A stretch of DNA of 64,000 nucleotides, from positions 434,001 to 498,000 of the forward strand of contig NZ_JAFMZM010000001.1 of assembly GCF_024436375.1 (NCBI RefSeq), given 5' to 3'. Made by a program: the position numbers and the translations under genes. The DNA is from Nocardioides astragali (GTDB lineage: Bacteria; Actinomycetota; Actinomycetes; Propionibacteriales; Nocardioidaceae). Below the pieces are notes generated by a model. It did not search any database and was not told the origin of the DNA. It saw only the letters and a list, made by a program, of their open reading frames with translations. Below are positions 30,550 through 39,891 of this stretch, one piece after another (within the stretch, counting starts at the first letter, position 1; every line of letters begins with the position of its first letter).

Positions 30550-32460
30550 GTGTGCGGGATTGCTGGCGCCTTCCAGCAGGCCGACGGCAAGGTGGTCGTC
30601 AGCGCCATGATCGAGCGCCTCGGTCACCGTGGCCCGGACGCGGGCGGCCTGCTCGAGCTCGTGGACCCGGAGACCTCGGTGGTCCTGGCGCACCGGAGGC
30701 TCTCGATCATCGACCTGTCCGCTGCCGCGGACCAGCCGTTGAGCAAGAGGGGACTGACCCTCACCTACAACGGTGAGCTCTACAACTATCGCGAGCTCCG
30801 GCGCGAGCTCGCCCAGAGCGGCGTGACGTTCCTGACCTCGTCCGACACCGAGGTCGTGCTCGAGGCGTGGCGTGCGTGGGGTCACGATGCCCTTCGCCGG
30901 TTCCGCGGGATGTTCGCGTTCGCGGTGCACGACGAGGCGACCGGCAGCCTGACCCTCGCCCGCGACCCACTCGGCATCAAGCCCATGTTCACCATGCGGC
31001 GCGGGGACGGAGTCGTGTTCGCCTCTGAGCTGAAGGCGATCGTGACCGCTCTCGGTGCGGAGCTGCGCGCCGACCCGGCCGGCATGGTGGCTTCGACGCT
31101 CTTCTACTGGCTGCCGCCCGAGTTCGAGGCGCTGCGCGGGGTCGAGAAGCTGCCGGCCGGGACGTGGAGGGAGTACCGGCGCGACGGCACCGTGACCAGT
31201 CGGCAGTACTGGGACCCGGTCGCCGAGGCTGCGGCGGCCGTTGCCGGACCGGAACGGGACCTGGCCGCCACCATCGAGGAGTCGGTGGAGGTCCACCTCG
31301 TCTCGGACGTGCCGGTGGCGACCTTCCTGAGCGGAGGGCTCGACTCCAGCATCATCACGGCGTTGGCCCACCGCCGTGACCCTTCGATCGAGGCGTACAC
31401 GATCGCCTTCCGCGCCCAGGACCAGCGACTCGAGGCGATGCCCGACGACGCCCACTACGCCCGCAAGATGGCCGCCCACCTGGGTATCCGGCTGCACGAG
31501 ATCGAGATCCAGCCGCAGGTCGCCGACATCCTGCCCCGCATGGTCGACATCCTCGACGAGCCGATCGGGGACCCGGCCGCCATCAACACCTTGTTGATGT
31601 GCGACGCCGCGAGGGAGTCCGGCGTCAAGGTGCTGCTCTCCGGGATGGGGGCCGACGAGCTGTTCGGTGGGTATCGGCGGCACCTTGCTTGCCTCCTGGC
31701 CGAGCGCTACCAGCGGGTGCCTGCCCTCCTGCGTACGGGGATCGCGCCCGCCGCGCGCCGGCTGCCGGTGGCGATGGGCGGGCGCGGCATCCGGTCGGTC
31801 CGCTGGGCGCAGCGGTTCCTCAGCTTCGCCGAGCTGGCGGAGGAGGAGGCCTACCGGCGCAGCTACACGCTGTACGCGCCCGACGAGCTCGGCGACCTCC
31901 TCGATCCGGCGCTCGCCCCCGTCGTGGCTCGGGTGCTCGACGGCCATCGGCGCGTCTACGAGGACAACGACCTGGCCGATCGGACCGCTCGTATGTGCCT
32001 CGCGGACACACGGCTGTTCCTTCCTGGCCTCAACCTCGCCTACACGGACCGGGCGAGCATGGCCGCCTCGACCGAGGTACGCGTGCCCTTCGTGGACGTC
32101 GACGTCTTCGCAGCCGCTTTCGCCCTGCCGGACACCGGCAGGATCCGAGGCCGGGTGCAGAAGGCCGCCCTCAAGGACGTCGCCCGCTCATGGATCCCGG
32201 AGGAGATCGTAGACAGGCCGAAGGCCTCCTTCGGGGTGCCGTTGCGGGCCTGGGTGACCAACGACCTCCGCGAGCAGATCGATGACGTCCTGCTCACCGG
32301 CGAGCTGGGGACCAGCGGGTTCCTCCGGGCGGGCACGGTCGAGCGCCTCGTTGCGGAGCATCGCACGGGCCGCCGCGACCACTCGAAGCAGATCTGGCAG
32401 CTGCTGACCCTGGAGCACTGGTACGCCCACGTGCGAGCGCTGGGAGTGGGGACCGTCTGA
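30550..32460 (+). CDS. Asparagine synthase-like glutamine amidotransferase
   Basis: 636 residues in the AsnB class. Residues 1-190 are the class II glutaminase domain with nucleophile Cys2 (MCGIAGAF) and the RLSIIDLS, NGELYNY and DPLGIKP segments; the rest is the synthetase domain with an intact PP-loop SGGLDSS (261-267) and SGMGADELFGGY. Length and motifs are complete, so it should be active. Within polysaccharide loci such proteins (for example the WbpS type) are thought to amidate uronic acids, which fits the dehydrogenase two genes upstream; true Asn synthesis cannot be excluded. Begins at GTG 30550. Confidence 0.92.
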   Translation: MCGIAGAFQQADGKVVVSAMIERLGHRGPDAGGLLELVDPETSVVLAHRRLSIIDLSAAADQPLSKRGLTLTYNGELYNYRELRRELAQSGVTFLTSSDTEVVLEAWRAWGHDALRRFRGMFAFAVHDEATGSLTLARDPLGIKPMFTMRRGDGVVFASELKAIVTALGAELRADPAGMVASTLFYWLPPEFEALRGVEKLPAGTWREYRRDGTVTSRQYWDPVAEAAAAVAGPERDLAATIEESVEVHLVSDVPVATFLSGGLDSSIITALAHRRDPSIEAYTIAFRAQDQRLEAMPDDAHYARKMAAHLGIRLHEIEIQPQVADILPRMVDILDEPIGDPAAINTLLMCDAARESGVKVLLSGMGADELFGGYRRHLACLLAERYQRVPALLRTGIAPAARRLPVAMGGRGIRSVRWAQRFLSFAELAEEEAYRRSYTLYAPDELGDLLDPALAPVVARVLDGHRRVYEDNDLADRTARMCLADTRLFLPGLNLAYTDRASMAASTEVRVPFVDVDVFAAAFALPDTGRIRGRVQKAALKDVARSWIPEEIVDRPKASFGVPLRAWVTNDLREQIDDVLLTGELGTSGFLRAGTVERLVAEHRTGRRDHSKQIWQLLTLEHWYAHVRALGVGTV

Positions 32461-32493
32461 GACAGCAGCCGAGATCGTGCCCGGCAAACGGGC

Positions 32494-32541
32494 ACCGAGT
32501 GGGAACCGAGTGGGGAACGAAGTGGGGGAACGAAGTGGGGG
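32494..32541 (+). repeat. Tandem 10-13-bp repeats in front of the two-domain oxidoreductase gene
   Basis: Four units in a row: ACCGAGTGGG (32494-32503), AACCGAGTGGGG (32504-32515), and AACGAAGTGGGGG twice (32516-32528, 32529-32541). The last ends 7 nt before ATG 32549 and its G tract is the only possible ribosome binding site, so unit number and phase could set translation. Confidence 0.8.
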
Positions 32542-32548
32542 CACGACG

Positions 32549-34729
32549 ATGAAGCAGGTTGCGCAGAACTACCGCTCCGGGGAGCTGACGGTGCTCGACG
32601 TCCCGCCGCCGGCCTGCAAGCCGGGCGGGGTCCTGGTGAGGACGCTCTTCTCGCTCATCTCGACCGGCACGGAGCTGATGAAGGTGAGCGAGGCACGGAA
32701 ATCGCTCCTGGGCATGGCCCGCGCTCGCCCGGACCAGGTTCGCAAGGTCGTCGACTCCCTGGCTCAGCAGGGCCCGGCTGCGACGTACCAGAAGGCCATG
32801 AATCGTCTCGACAGCTACACCCCCCTCGGCTACTCACTCTGCGGAGTCGTGGTGGAGGTGGGGTCCGGAGTGACGGACTTCGCGGTGGGGGACCTCGTGG
32901 CGGCCGCCGGCAACGAGTTCGCCCTCCACGCCGAGCTCAACTGGGTGCCGGTCAACCTGTGCGTGCCCGTGCCGGACGGCATCTCCCCGGAGCATGCAGC
33001 CTTCGCGACGGTGGGCGCCATCGCCCTGCAGGGCGTACGCCGGGGGGAGGTGCAGCTCGGGGAGTCCGCGTGCGTCATCGGACTCGGCCTCGTCGGACAG
33101 CTGGTGGTCCGGCTGCTCGTGGCGGCGGGGGTCCGCGTGGTGGGCCTCGACACTGTGGAAGCCCGGTGCCGCATGGCCGAGAAGGCTGGCGCCCTCCTGT
33201 GCGCCACGCCCGACGCCGCCGGGGTGGCCGCCGTCGAGCAGGTGCTGACGGCGAATCAGGGCCTCGGGGCGGACCACGTCTTCCTTGCTGCCGGGGGCCC
33301 GACCAACGAGCCGGTGGAGCTGGCCGCCCGGCTGGCGCGCGACCGTGCCCGCATCGTCGACATCGGGAAGACCCGGCTGGACCTGCCCTGGAACGACTAC
33401 TACGAGAAGGAGCTCGACGTCCGCTTCTCGAGGTCGTACGGACCCGGTCGGTACGACGACCGCTACGAGCTGGAGGGCATCGACTACCCCGCCGGTTACG
33501 TCCGATGGACCGAGCGCCGCAATCTCCAGTGCTTCCTCGACCTGATCGCCAACGACTCCATCGAGGTCTCCTCGCTGGTGTCAGGGGTCCATCCCATCGT
33601 CGAGGCGGCCGCGGTCTACGAGCAGCTGCGCACCGGGAACCTGCAGGGAGTCGGCTTCCTGCTTGAGTATCCGCAGGGTGCGGTCCCTCAGCGACCCACC
33701 CATCGCGCTGCGGAGGCCCGTCGCGGCGAGCCGGCTTCGACGTCCGGTCCGTCAGGCGCTTCCCGGCCGCTGCCCAGGGACGGGGTGCGCGTCGGCTTCA
33801 TCGGCGCGGGCAACTACGCGACCTCCATGCTGCTTCCTCACCTCGCCCGCGAGGAGGACGTGACGCTCGCGCGCGTCGCGACCACACGATCGCTGTCGGC
33901 GGTCAACGCTCAGAGGAAGTTCGGGTTCGGGGGAGCGTCCACCGCGGTGGATGACGTCCTCGAGGATCCTGACATCGACGCTGTGTTCGTCGTGACCCGC
34001 CACCACTCCCACGCCGAGCTCGTCTGCCGCGTCCTGGAGAGCGGCAAGGCGGTCTTCGTCGAGAAGCCGCTCGCGCTCGGCAACGAGCAGCTCGATCGGG
34101 TGGTGGAGACCGTGGCACGCACCGGCAACGACCGGCTGATGGTGGGTTTCAACCGACGCTTCGCCCCCCTGTTCGTCGAGCTCCGGGGACGCCTGGGCCG
34201 CTCGGAAGCACCCGTCAGTGCGCGTTACCTGGTCAACGCAGGCCGGCTCGACGCCGCCAGCTGGTACCTCGACGAGGACTTGGAAGGGTCCCGTTTCCTG
34301 GGGGAGGGCGGACACTTCGTCGACACGCTCAGCGCCCTGGTCGGCACACCCGTCGAGGTGCAGTCGATCCAGACGCCGGACGACGTGCACGTGACTCTGC
34401 GCTTCGAGAACGGTTCGGTGGGGACCGTCAGCTATGTCACCAGCGGTCATCCGCGCTACCCGAAGGAGACGCTCGACGTCTCCGGCGGTGCTCGCAGCGC
34501 CAGGCTCGACAACTTCGGGCGGGTCACGGTGTGGACCCCTTCGGGAAGGCACGTGAAGCGCGCGCTCTACGGGCAGGACAAGGGGCAGCGGGACATGTTG
34601 CGCGCCTTCCTCGCGGCCGTGCGCGACGGGCAGCCGATGCCCATCGGGTTGGACTCGCTCGTGGCCACGACCCGCGCGACCATCGGCGCCCAGTCGAGCC
34701 TGTCCTCAGGGCGGTCGGTGATCCTGTGA
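32549..34729 (+). CDS. Two-domain oxidoreductase: zinc-ADH-like plus Gfo/Idh/MocA
   Basis: 726 residues. Residues 1-385 are a medium-chain alcohol dehydrogenase fold without the usual catalytic zinc Cys-His set (cofactor site GLGLVGQLVVRLL), and residues about 415-726 are a Gfo/Idh/MocA-type sugar oxidoreductase (VGFIGAGNYATSMLLPHL, then the EKPLAL motif with its catalytic Lys). A Ser/Pro/Arg linker joins them. This fusion followed by a heparinase II/III-like gene recurs in polysaccharide loci; the reaction is unproven, probably oxidation or epimerisation of a sugar in the repeat unit. ATG 32549 follows a tandem repeat. Overlaps the next gene by 4 bp. Confidence 0.88.
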   Translation: MKQVAQNYRSGELTVLDVPPPACKPGGVLVRTLFSLISTGTELMKVSEARKSLLGMARARPDQVRKVVDSLAQQGPAATYQKAMNRLDSYTPLGYSLCGVVVEVGSGVTDFAVGDLVAAAGNEFALHAELNWVPVNLCVPVPDGISPEHAAFATVGAIALQGVRRGEVQLGESACVIGLGLVGQLVVRLLVAAGVRVVGLDTVEARCRMAEKAGALLCATPDAAGVAAVEQVLTANQGLGADHVFLAAGGPTNEPVELAARLARDRARIVDIGKTRLDLPWNDYYEKELDVRFSRSYGPGRYDDRYELEGIDYPAGYVRWTERRNLQCFLDLIANDSIEVSSLVSGVHPIVEAAAVYEQLRTGNLQGVGFLLEYPQGAVPQRPTHRAAEARRGEPASTSGPSGASRPLPRDGVRVGFIGAGNYATSMLLPHLAREEDVTLARVATTRSLSAVNAQRKFGFGGASTAVDDVLEDPDIDAVFVVTRHHSHAELVCRVLESGKAVFVEKPLALGNEQLDRVVETVARTGNDRLMVGFNRRFAPLFVELRGRLGRSEAPVSARYLVNAGRLDAASWYLDEDLEGSRFLGEGGHFVDTLSALVGTPVEVQSIQTPDDVHVTLRFENGSVGTVSYVTSGHPRYPKETLDVSGGARSARLDNFGRVTVWTPSGRHVKRALYGQDKGQRDMLRAFLAAVRDGQPMPIGLDSLVATTRATIGAQSSLSSGRSVIL

Positions 34730-36756
34730 ATCGCCCGATCACCTGGTACGCCCAGCGGCTGCGGAGCATGTCGCCGGCCGAGGTCGCGGGACGCGCTCGA
34801 GACGCGGCGCTGCGACAGGCCTGGTCCCGGATGCAGGTCGTTGCCGGTGAGGCAGCGTCGGTCCCGCAGGGCACGCATGGCCTGAGGCAGTTCGCCACCA
34901 CGATCCCGGAGGAGGTGCGGGCGCGAGTGCCCGCGTCAGCGCGTGAGGCGGTGGTCGCCGCCGCCGAGCGCGTTCTCAGTGGCGAGTGGATGGTGCTGGG
35001 AACGCCGCGATCCGACAGCGCTGACCCGGACTGGTTCTGGGATCCCGTCACGGGTCGCCGGTCGCCTCACGACCGACTCGCGTTCCGCATCGACCACCGC
35101 GACGAGGACGTCACGGGCAACGTGAAGTCTGTCTGGGAGCTCTCCCGCCACCATCATCTGACCGTGCTGGCCTGCGCCTTCTGGCTGACGGGCGAGGAGA
35201 GGTACGCCCGGGCGGTCGACGCGCAGCTGCGCTCGTGGTGGGGCGCGAACCCCTTCCTCAGCGGCGTGCATTGGACCAGCGGCATCGAGCTGGGGGTCCG
35301 TCTCACGAGCTGGGTCTGGATCCGTCGGCTCCTGGACGACTGGCCGAAGGTGGGGGACCTCTTCGAGACGAATGACGACGCACTCAGGCAGATCTGGTGG
35401 CACCAGCGTTTCCTCGCCGCGTTCCCCAGCAGAGGGTCATCCGCCAACAACCATGCCGTTGCGGAAGCCTGCGGCCTGCTCGCCGGCTCCTGCGCGTTCC
35501 CGTGGTTCTCGCAGAGCGAGCGCTGGCGCACCCTGGCCACGAGCCGGCTCGAGCGCGACTGGGCGGCCAACACGTTCCCGAGCGGGGTGAACCGGGAGCT
35601 GGCCAGTGACTACCACCGGTTCGTCACCGAGCTGGGGATGGTCGCTCTCGTGGAGTCCCACGGAGCCGGCCACTCTCTGGATGACGCCACGTGGAACCTC
35701 TTGGCCCGCTCGCTCGATGCCGCCGCGGCCATGCTCGACGTACGCGGTCGCCCGCCGCGCCAGGGAGACGGGGACGAGGGGCGCGCTCTCGTGGTGGACG
35801 CCCCCGACGCGGATGACTGGAGCGTGCTCCTCAGCGCGGGGGAGGCGCTCGTCGGAAGGTCCTTGTGGTGGCCGGACGTCCAGCCCAGCGTCCTCGGAAC
35901 CGTCCTGGGCGGCATCGCTCCGGCGCGCCCCCGAGCCGGGCCGCGACCCCCAGAAGCGCCGCGAGCGTTCGCCGACGCAGGCATCTACCTGCTGCGCACG
36001 CCCGTCGAGGACGGGCCGGAGATCTGGTGCCGCTGCGACGGAGGACCACACGGCTTCTTGTCGATCGCCGCGCACGCCCATGCCGATGCGCTGTCGATCG
36101 AGGTCCGTCACGACGGGGTGGAGATCCTGGTCGACCCGGGGACCTACTGCTACCACGGGGAGCCGGAGTGGCGGAGCTACTTCCGCTCGACACTCGCGCA
36201 CAACACGGTGGAGATCGACGGCACTTCGCAGTCGGTGGAGACCGGGCCGTTCATGTGGACCAGCCACGCGCCGTCCCGTGTGATCGACTCGTCAGTGGGC
36301 GACCTGGCCGTCCAGTCCTGGACGGCCCAGCACCACGGCTACGCCGACCTCGATCCGTGCGTACGGCACGTGCGCGGCGTGTGGCTGGACCGCCGTGCCC
36401 GCACGCTCACCGTCAACGACGTGCTGAGCAGCGAGGGGCGTCACGACGTCCGGCTGGTGTTCCACCTCGGACCAGAAGTCGAGGCGACGCTGTCGTCCGA
36501 TGCCAGCGCCGCCCTTGCTCGGCTCCGCTGGCGGGGGCGAGCATCTGACGTCGAAGCGGTCCTGCGGCTCCCTCCGGAGCTCGCCTGGACAGCTCATCGA
36601 GGTGGGACCGACCCGGTCCTGGGCTGGTACTCACCGAGGTTCGGCCACAAGGTGCCGACCACCACCCTTCTGGGGCGGGGCGTGATCGCGACGACGGTCG
36701 AGCTGCGCACGACGCTGGTGTTCGCGGAGTCCGGGCGGGGTGGGTCGCATGGCTGA
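34726..36756 (+). CDS. Heparinase II/III family protein
   Basis: 676 residues with the two-domain layout of the family: an N-terminal alpha/alpha toroid (about 60-400; segments WELSRHHHLTVLACAFWL, SSANNHAVAEACGLLAGSC, NRELASDYHRFVTELG) and a C-terminal beta-sheet domain (about 420-676) with HAHADALSIEV and DPGTYCYHG. Asn/His/Tyr residues in NNH and DYHRF match the positions used by uronate lyases of this fold. No signal peptide is visible, unusual for a lyase, so a biosynthetic role inside the cell with the preceding oxidoreductase is possible. GTG 34726 gives a GTGA overlap with that gene. Confidence 0.9.
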   Translation: MNRPITWYAQRLRSMSPAEVAGRARDAALRQAWSRMQVVAGEAASVPQGTHGLRQFATTIPEEVRARVPASAREAVVAAAERVLSGEWMVLGTPRSDSADPDWFWDPVTGRRSPHDRLAFRIDHRDEDVTGNVKSVWELSRHHHLTVLACAFWLTGEERYARAVDAQLRSWWGANPFLSGVHWTSGIELGVRLTSWVWIRRLLDDWPKVGDLFETNDDALRQIWWHQRFLAAFPSRGSSANNHAVAEACGLLAGSCAFPWFSQSERWRTLATSRLERDWAANTFPSGVNRELASDYHRFVTELGMVALVESHGAGHSLDDATWNLLARSLDAAAAMLDVRGRPPRQGDGDEGRALVVDAPDADDWSVLLSAGEALVGRSLWWPDVQPSVLGTVLGGIAPARPRAGPRPPEAPRAFADAGIYLLRTPVEDGPEIWCRCDGGPHGFLSIAAHAHADALSIEVRHDGVEILVDPGTYCYHGEPEWRSYFRSTLAHNTVEIDGTSQSVETGPFMWTSHAPSRVIDSSVGDLAVQSWTAQHHGYADLDPCVRHVRGVWLDRRARTLTVNDVLSSEGRHDVRLVFHLGPEVEATLSSDASAALARLRWRGRASDVEAVLRLPPELAWTAHRGGTDPVLGWYSPRFGHKVPTTTLLGRGVIATTVELRTTLVFAESGRGGSHG

Positions 36757-38287
36757 GCAGCCGCTGGACCTCCGCTCGACGCTCTCGATCCTGCGGCGAC
36801 GACGCCGGGTGCTGGCCGCGGCCGCCGTGGCAGGAGTCGCGGCGGGGGTGGCCTTCGCCCTCGCCAACCCGCCGATGTACGGCAGCACAAGCCAGGTCCT
36901 GCTGCCCTCCTTGCAGGGGCAGAGCGGCGAGGCTGTGAGCCGGGATGTCAGGACCGACGTGACCATCGCCGAGAGTGATGCCGTCCTGGGCGAGGCGGGT
37001 CGCAACCTCACGCCCCCTGTGCCGCTCAAGACTCTCCGCAAGCGGGTCGAGGTCGAGGCGATGACCGGGGACATCCTGAGCTTCCGGGCGATGGCCGACA
37101 CCGCTGAGGAGGCGGAGGACCTCGCCCACACCGTCGCCGAGGCCGAGGTCGCCTACGTCCAGCACGCAGCGAACACCCTCAGCGATGCCGAGGTCGCGGC
37201 GCTCACGGAGCGCAGGGCTGCGCTCGAACGGAGCCTGGAGACGGTGGAGGGAGAGATCCTGAACACCCACGAGCGCCTCCGGGCAGGGACACCGGGCAGT
37301 GCCTCGGCCAAAGCCGATGCCGCGGCACTGGCCCGGCTCACGGCGGAGGAGGCGAAGCTGGTCCTCCAGATCGACCAGGTCAAGGGCGAGGTGGCGAGGG
37401 CGGCTCCGTTGCTGGACGCCACGATCCTCCAGAACGCCTCACCGGGAGAGAGGCCATCCCCCGTCATCACGTTCACGCTGGCTGCGATGATCGCAATGGT
37501 GGCGGCACTGGTCCTCTGCATCCTGGTCCTGCTGCTCCTCGCCAAGAAGGACCGGCGGGTGCGTTACCGCGACGACATCGCCGATGCTCTCGGGACCTTG
37601 GTCGTCGGATCGGCGCACAGCCGGGTGCCGCGCACGGTCGCCGGATGGGCGTCCCTGATCGAGACCTACGTGCCGGGCCCCGTCGAGGCGGTGGCGATGC
37701 GGCAGACGCTGCGCCGGCTCGGCCAGGCGGGACCCGGCACCGGTGAGGCGTCAGACCGGTCGGTCGCCGTGATCACCCTCTCCGGGGATCCGCGCGGCCT
37801 TTCTTACGGTCCGCAGCTCGCCGCGTACGCCGCCTCCGCTGGCCTCGACACCCGGCTCCTCGCTGCGGAAGGACACGAGTCCGCAGCCCCGCTGTGGGCG
37901 GCCTGCTCAAGCTTCGTCGCCCACGCAGACCCGCCCCCGCACCTGACCGTGCAGGTCGGCAAGCTGGCGGAGGACGCCACCGCCCTGACCATCGTGATGG
38001 CGGTCGTGGACCGGGAACACCCGGCTCTGACTGACCTGCCCCGTGTGTCGTCGACGGTCGTGGCCGTGTCCTCCGGCGCCGCGACGGCCGACGAGCTGGC
38101 CCGCCTGGCGCTCGCCGCCGACTCCGCCGGCATCCAGCTGGACGGGCTCATCGTCGTCGACCCCGAGGACCTGGATCGGACGACAGGTCACCTGAGCCGG
38201 CGTGACCGGGACGAGCAACGGCCGCTGCCGACCCGCCTTACCGGGCTGCCCAGCTATCGACTCGGCCAGGCCGGGAGGCAGCAATGA
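36749..38287 (+). CDS. Wzz-like polysaccharide co-polymerase 1, degenerate kinase domain
   Basis: 512 residues; controls chain length of the polymer at the membrane. Two membrane helices (20-39 and 239-265) frame an external domain with a coiled coil (150-215). After TM2 comes a cytosolic domain shaped like a BY-kinase/CpsD (SVAVITLSGDPRGLSYGPQL, then VSSTVVAVSSGAATADEL), but the place of the Walker A loop reads GDPRGLSYG with no Lys-Ser/Thr, and there is no Tyr-rich tail, so it probably does not bind or phosphorylate like a kinase. ATG 36749 overlaps the previous gene by 8 bp, and the stop overlaps the next start by 4 bp. Confidence 0.85.
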   Translation: MAEQPLDLRSTLSILRRRRRVLAAAAVAGVAAGVAFALANPPMYGSTSQVLLPSLQGQSGEAVSRDVRTDVTIAESDAVLGEAGRNLTPPVPLKTLRKRVEVEAMTGDILSFRAMADTAEEAEDLAHTVAEAEVAYVQHAANTLSDAEVAALTERRAALERSLETVEGEILNTHERLRAGTPGSASAKADAAALARLTAEEAKLVLQIDQVKGEVARAAPLLDATILQNASPGERPSPVITFTLAAMIAMVAALVLCILVLLLLAKKDRRVRYRDDIADALGTLVVGSAHSRVPRTVAGWASLIETYVPGPVEAVAMRQTLRRLGQAGPGTGEASDRSVAVITLSGDPRGLSYGPQLAAYAASAGLDTRLLAAEGHESAAPLWAACSSFVAHADPPPHLTVQVGKLAEDATALTIVMAVVDREHPALTDLPRVSSTVVAVSSGAATADELARLALAADSAGIQLDGLIVVDPEDLDRTTGHLSRRDRDEQRPLPTRLTGLPSYRLGQAGRQQ

Positions 38288-39891
38288 TCGACCCCCTGTG
38301 GCGTGAGGAGGAGGACGGCAGCCGCTTCCAGGGGAACTACACGGCTCCTCAGCCCGCGCTGGTGACCCTCCACTTCCTGCGCGCCGCCCTTCGTCGCAGC
38401 CGATGGCTGTGCATCGCCTTCGTGCTCGCGGGTGGCGTCCTGGGAGCCACGGCCGCGGCTCTGCTGCCCACGCCGAGCACCGGGACGGTCTCACTGTTGC
38501 TGGCGCACGACCCGGACAGCGACTCAGCCCTCGCCATGGAGAACGACGTGAGCCTGCTGACGACCCGCGCGGTCGCCGGAGCCGTGATCGAGCGGCTCGA
38601 CCTCGAGATGACGCCGTACGAGTTCCTCCAGACGGTTACGGCCGACGTTACGAGCTCGAGCATCCTGGTGGTGACCGTCGAGGGCGACGACCAGGTCCCT
38701 GGCGTGACAAGGGCAGCCGCTCTCGCCGACACCTATCTCGCGTTCAGAGGGTCCCAGCTGGAGTCCCAGACCGCCGCTCTGGCCGACAACTACCGTGAGC
38801 GGATTGCGTCTCTCGACGACCAGGTCGCCGAGCTCACGGAGCAGTACGACCAGCTGGTGACCAGCGGCCCAGCGGGTCAGAGCGAGGCCGCCGACCTGCT
38901 GACCCAGCGTTCGCAGCTCATCTCCGAGATCGCCTCGATGCAGCAGATGATCGAGACCACGTCGCTGGAGACGAGAGCGACGCTGGACGCGAGCCATGTC
39001 CTCGATCTGGCGAGTGAAGTGCCCACATCGACGGTCCGCAGGTTGGCGCTCGGCACCGCGTCCGGATTGGTGGGGGGCACCGGACTCGGCATCGGCCTGG
39101 TGCTCTTCGTGGCCCTCACGTCCGACAAGGTGCGCCGGCGAGCGGACGTCGCAGCCGCACTGGGCGTCCCCGTGGTGGCGAGCGTACGGACACGGTTCCG
39201 GAGGCGGTTCCGGCGAACGCGGCTGTGGCCACCTCGGACATCGGTGGCCGGTCTCACAGAGGCACTGCTGGAGGCGGTCGAATCAGCGGCACACGGCTGC
39301 TCCCGTGTCGCCCTGGTGTCGGTCGACGACAGGCGGGTCGCCGGCGAGATCGTCACCACGGCGGCGCTCGAGCTCGCCAGGCGCGACCGGAAGGTGCTGG
39401 TCGTCGACCTCAGCAGCTCTGGCCGGCTGAAGGGTCTGGTCACAGGGCACGCGAGGCATGGTGCCGTGGCGGGTGCAGAGCAGGGCAACCTCGAACGGGT
39501 GGCCGTGCAGGCGGGCCCACGCCGCCTGCGGTTCGTCCTGCACACCCCAGAGGTGGACTCCTCGGAGGGCTGGGGTGCGGAGACCACGCAGGTACCCGAG
39601 GGAAGCCCCCTCCAGGTCTTCCGGGACAGTGCTGACGTCCTCCTCAGCCTGGTGGAGGCCGATGTGACGACCGGCGTCGGTGAGCTGGAGAGCTGGGCGG
39701 ACACGGCCGTGGTGCTGGTGGCAGCGGGTCGGTCCAGCGCCGAGCGGCTGCGGACGACCGCCGCCCAGATCCGCGCTGACGGCGTCACCATCCACTCGGC
39801 TCTGCTGGTGGGAGCCGACGCGACGGACGAGAGCTTCGGCAGCCCTGACGTCGGCGAGAGCGAGAGCCGGTTGAAGGGACTGGACCGGTGA
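38284..39891 (+). CDS. Wzz-like polysaccharide co-polymerase 2, degenerate kinase domain
   Basis: 535 residues with the same plan as its neighbour but little direct similarity: TM1 about 41-61, a periplasm-side domain with coiled coil (165-230), TM2 about 254-278, then a basic linker (RTRFRRRFRRTRLWPPR) and a cytosolic CpsD-like domain. The P-loop position reads VALVSVDDRRVAGEIV (342-357), lacking Gly-Lys-Ser/Thr, while the strand VLVVDLSSSGRLKGL (371-385) keeps the Walker A' look. Two co-polymerases in tandem suggest a hetero-oligomer. Coupled by ATGA upstream and GTGA downstream. Confidence 0.85.
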   Translation: MIDPLWREEEDGSRFQGNYTAPQPALVTLHFLRAALRRSRWLCIAFVLAGGVLGATAAALLPTPSTGTVSLLLAHDPDSDSALAMENDVSLLTTRAVAGAVIERLDLEMTPYEFLQTVTADVTSSSILVVTVEGDDQVPGVTRAAALADTYLAFRGSQLESQTAALADNYRERIASLDDQVAELTEQYDQLVTSGPAGQSEAADLLTQRSQLISEIASMQQMIETTSLETRATLDASHVLDLASEVPTSTVRRLALGTASGLVGGTGLGIGLVLFVALTSDKVRRRADVAAALGVPVVASVRTRFRRRFRRTRLWPPRTSVAGLTEALLEAVESAAHGCSRVALVSVDDRRVAGEIVTTAALELARRDRKVLVVDLSSSGRLKGLVTGHARHGAVAGAEQGNLERVAVQAGPRRLRFVLHTPEVDSSEGWGAETTQVPEGSPLQVFRDSADVLLSLVEADVTTGVGELESWADTAVVLVAAGRSSAERLRTTAAQIRADGVTIHSALLVGADATDESFGSPDVGESESRLKGLDR

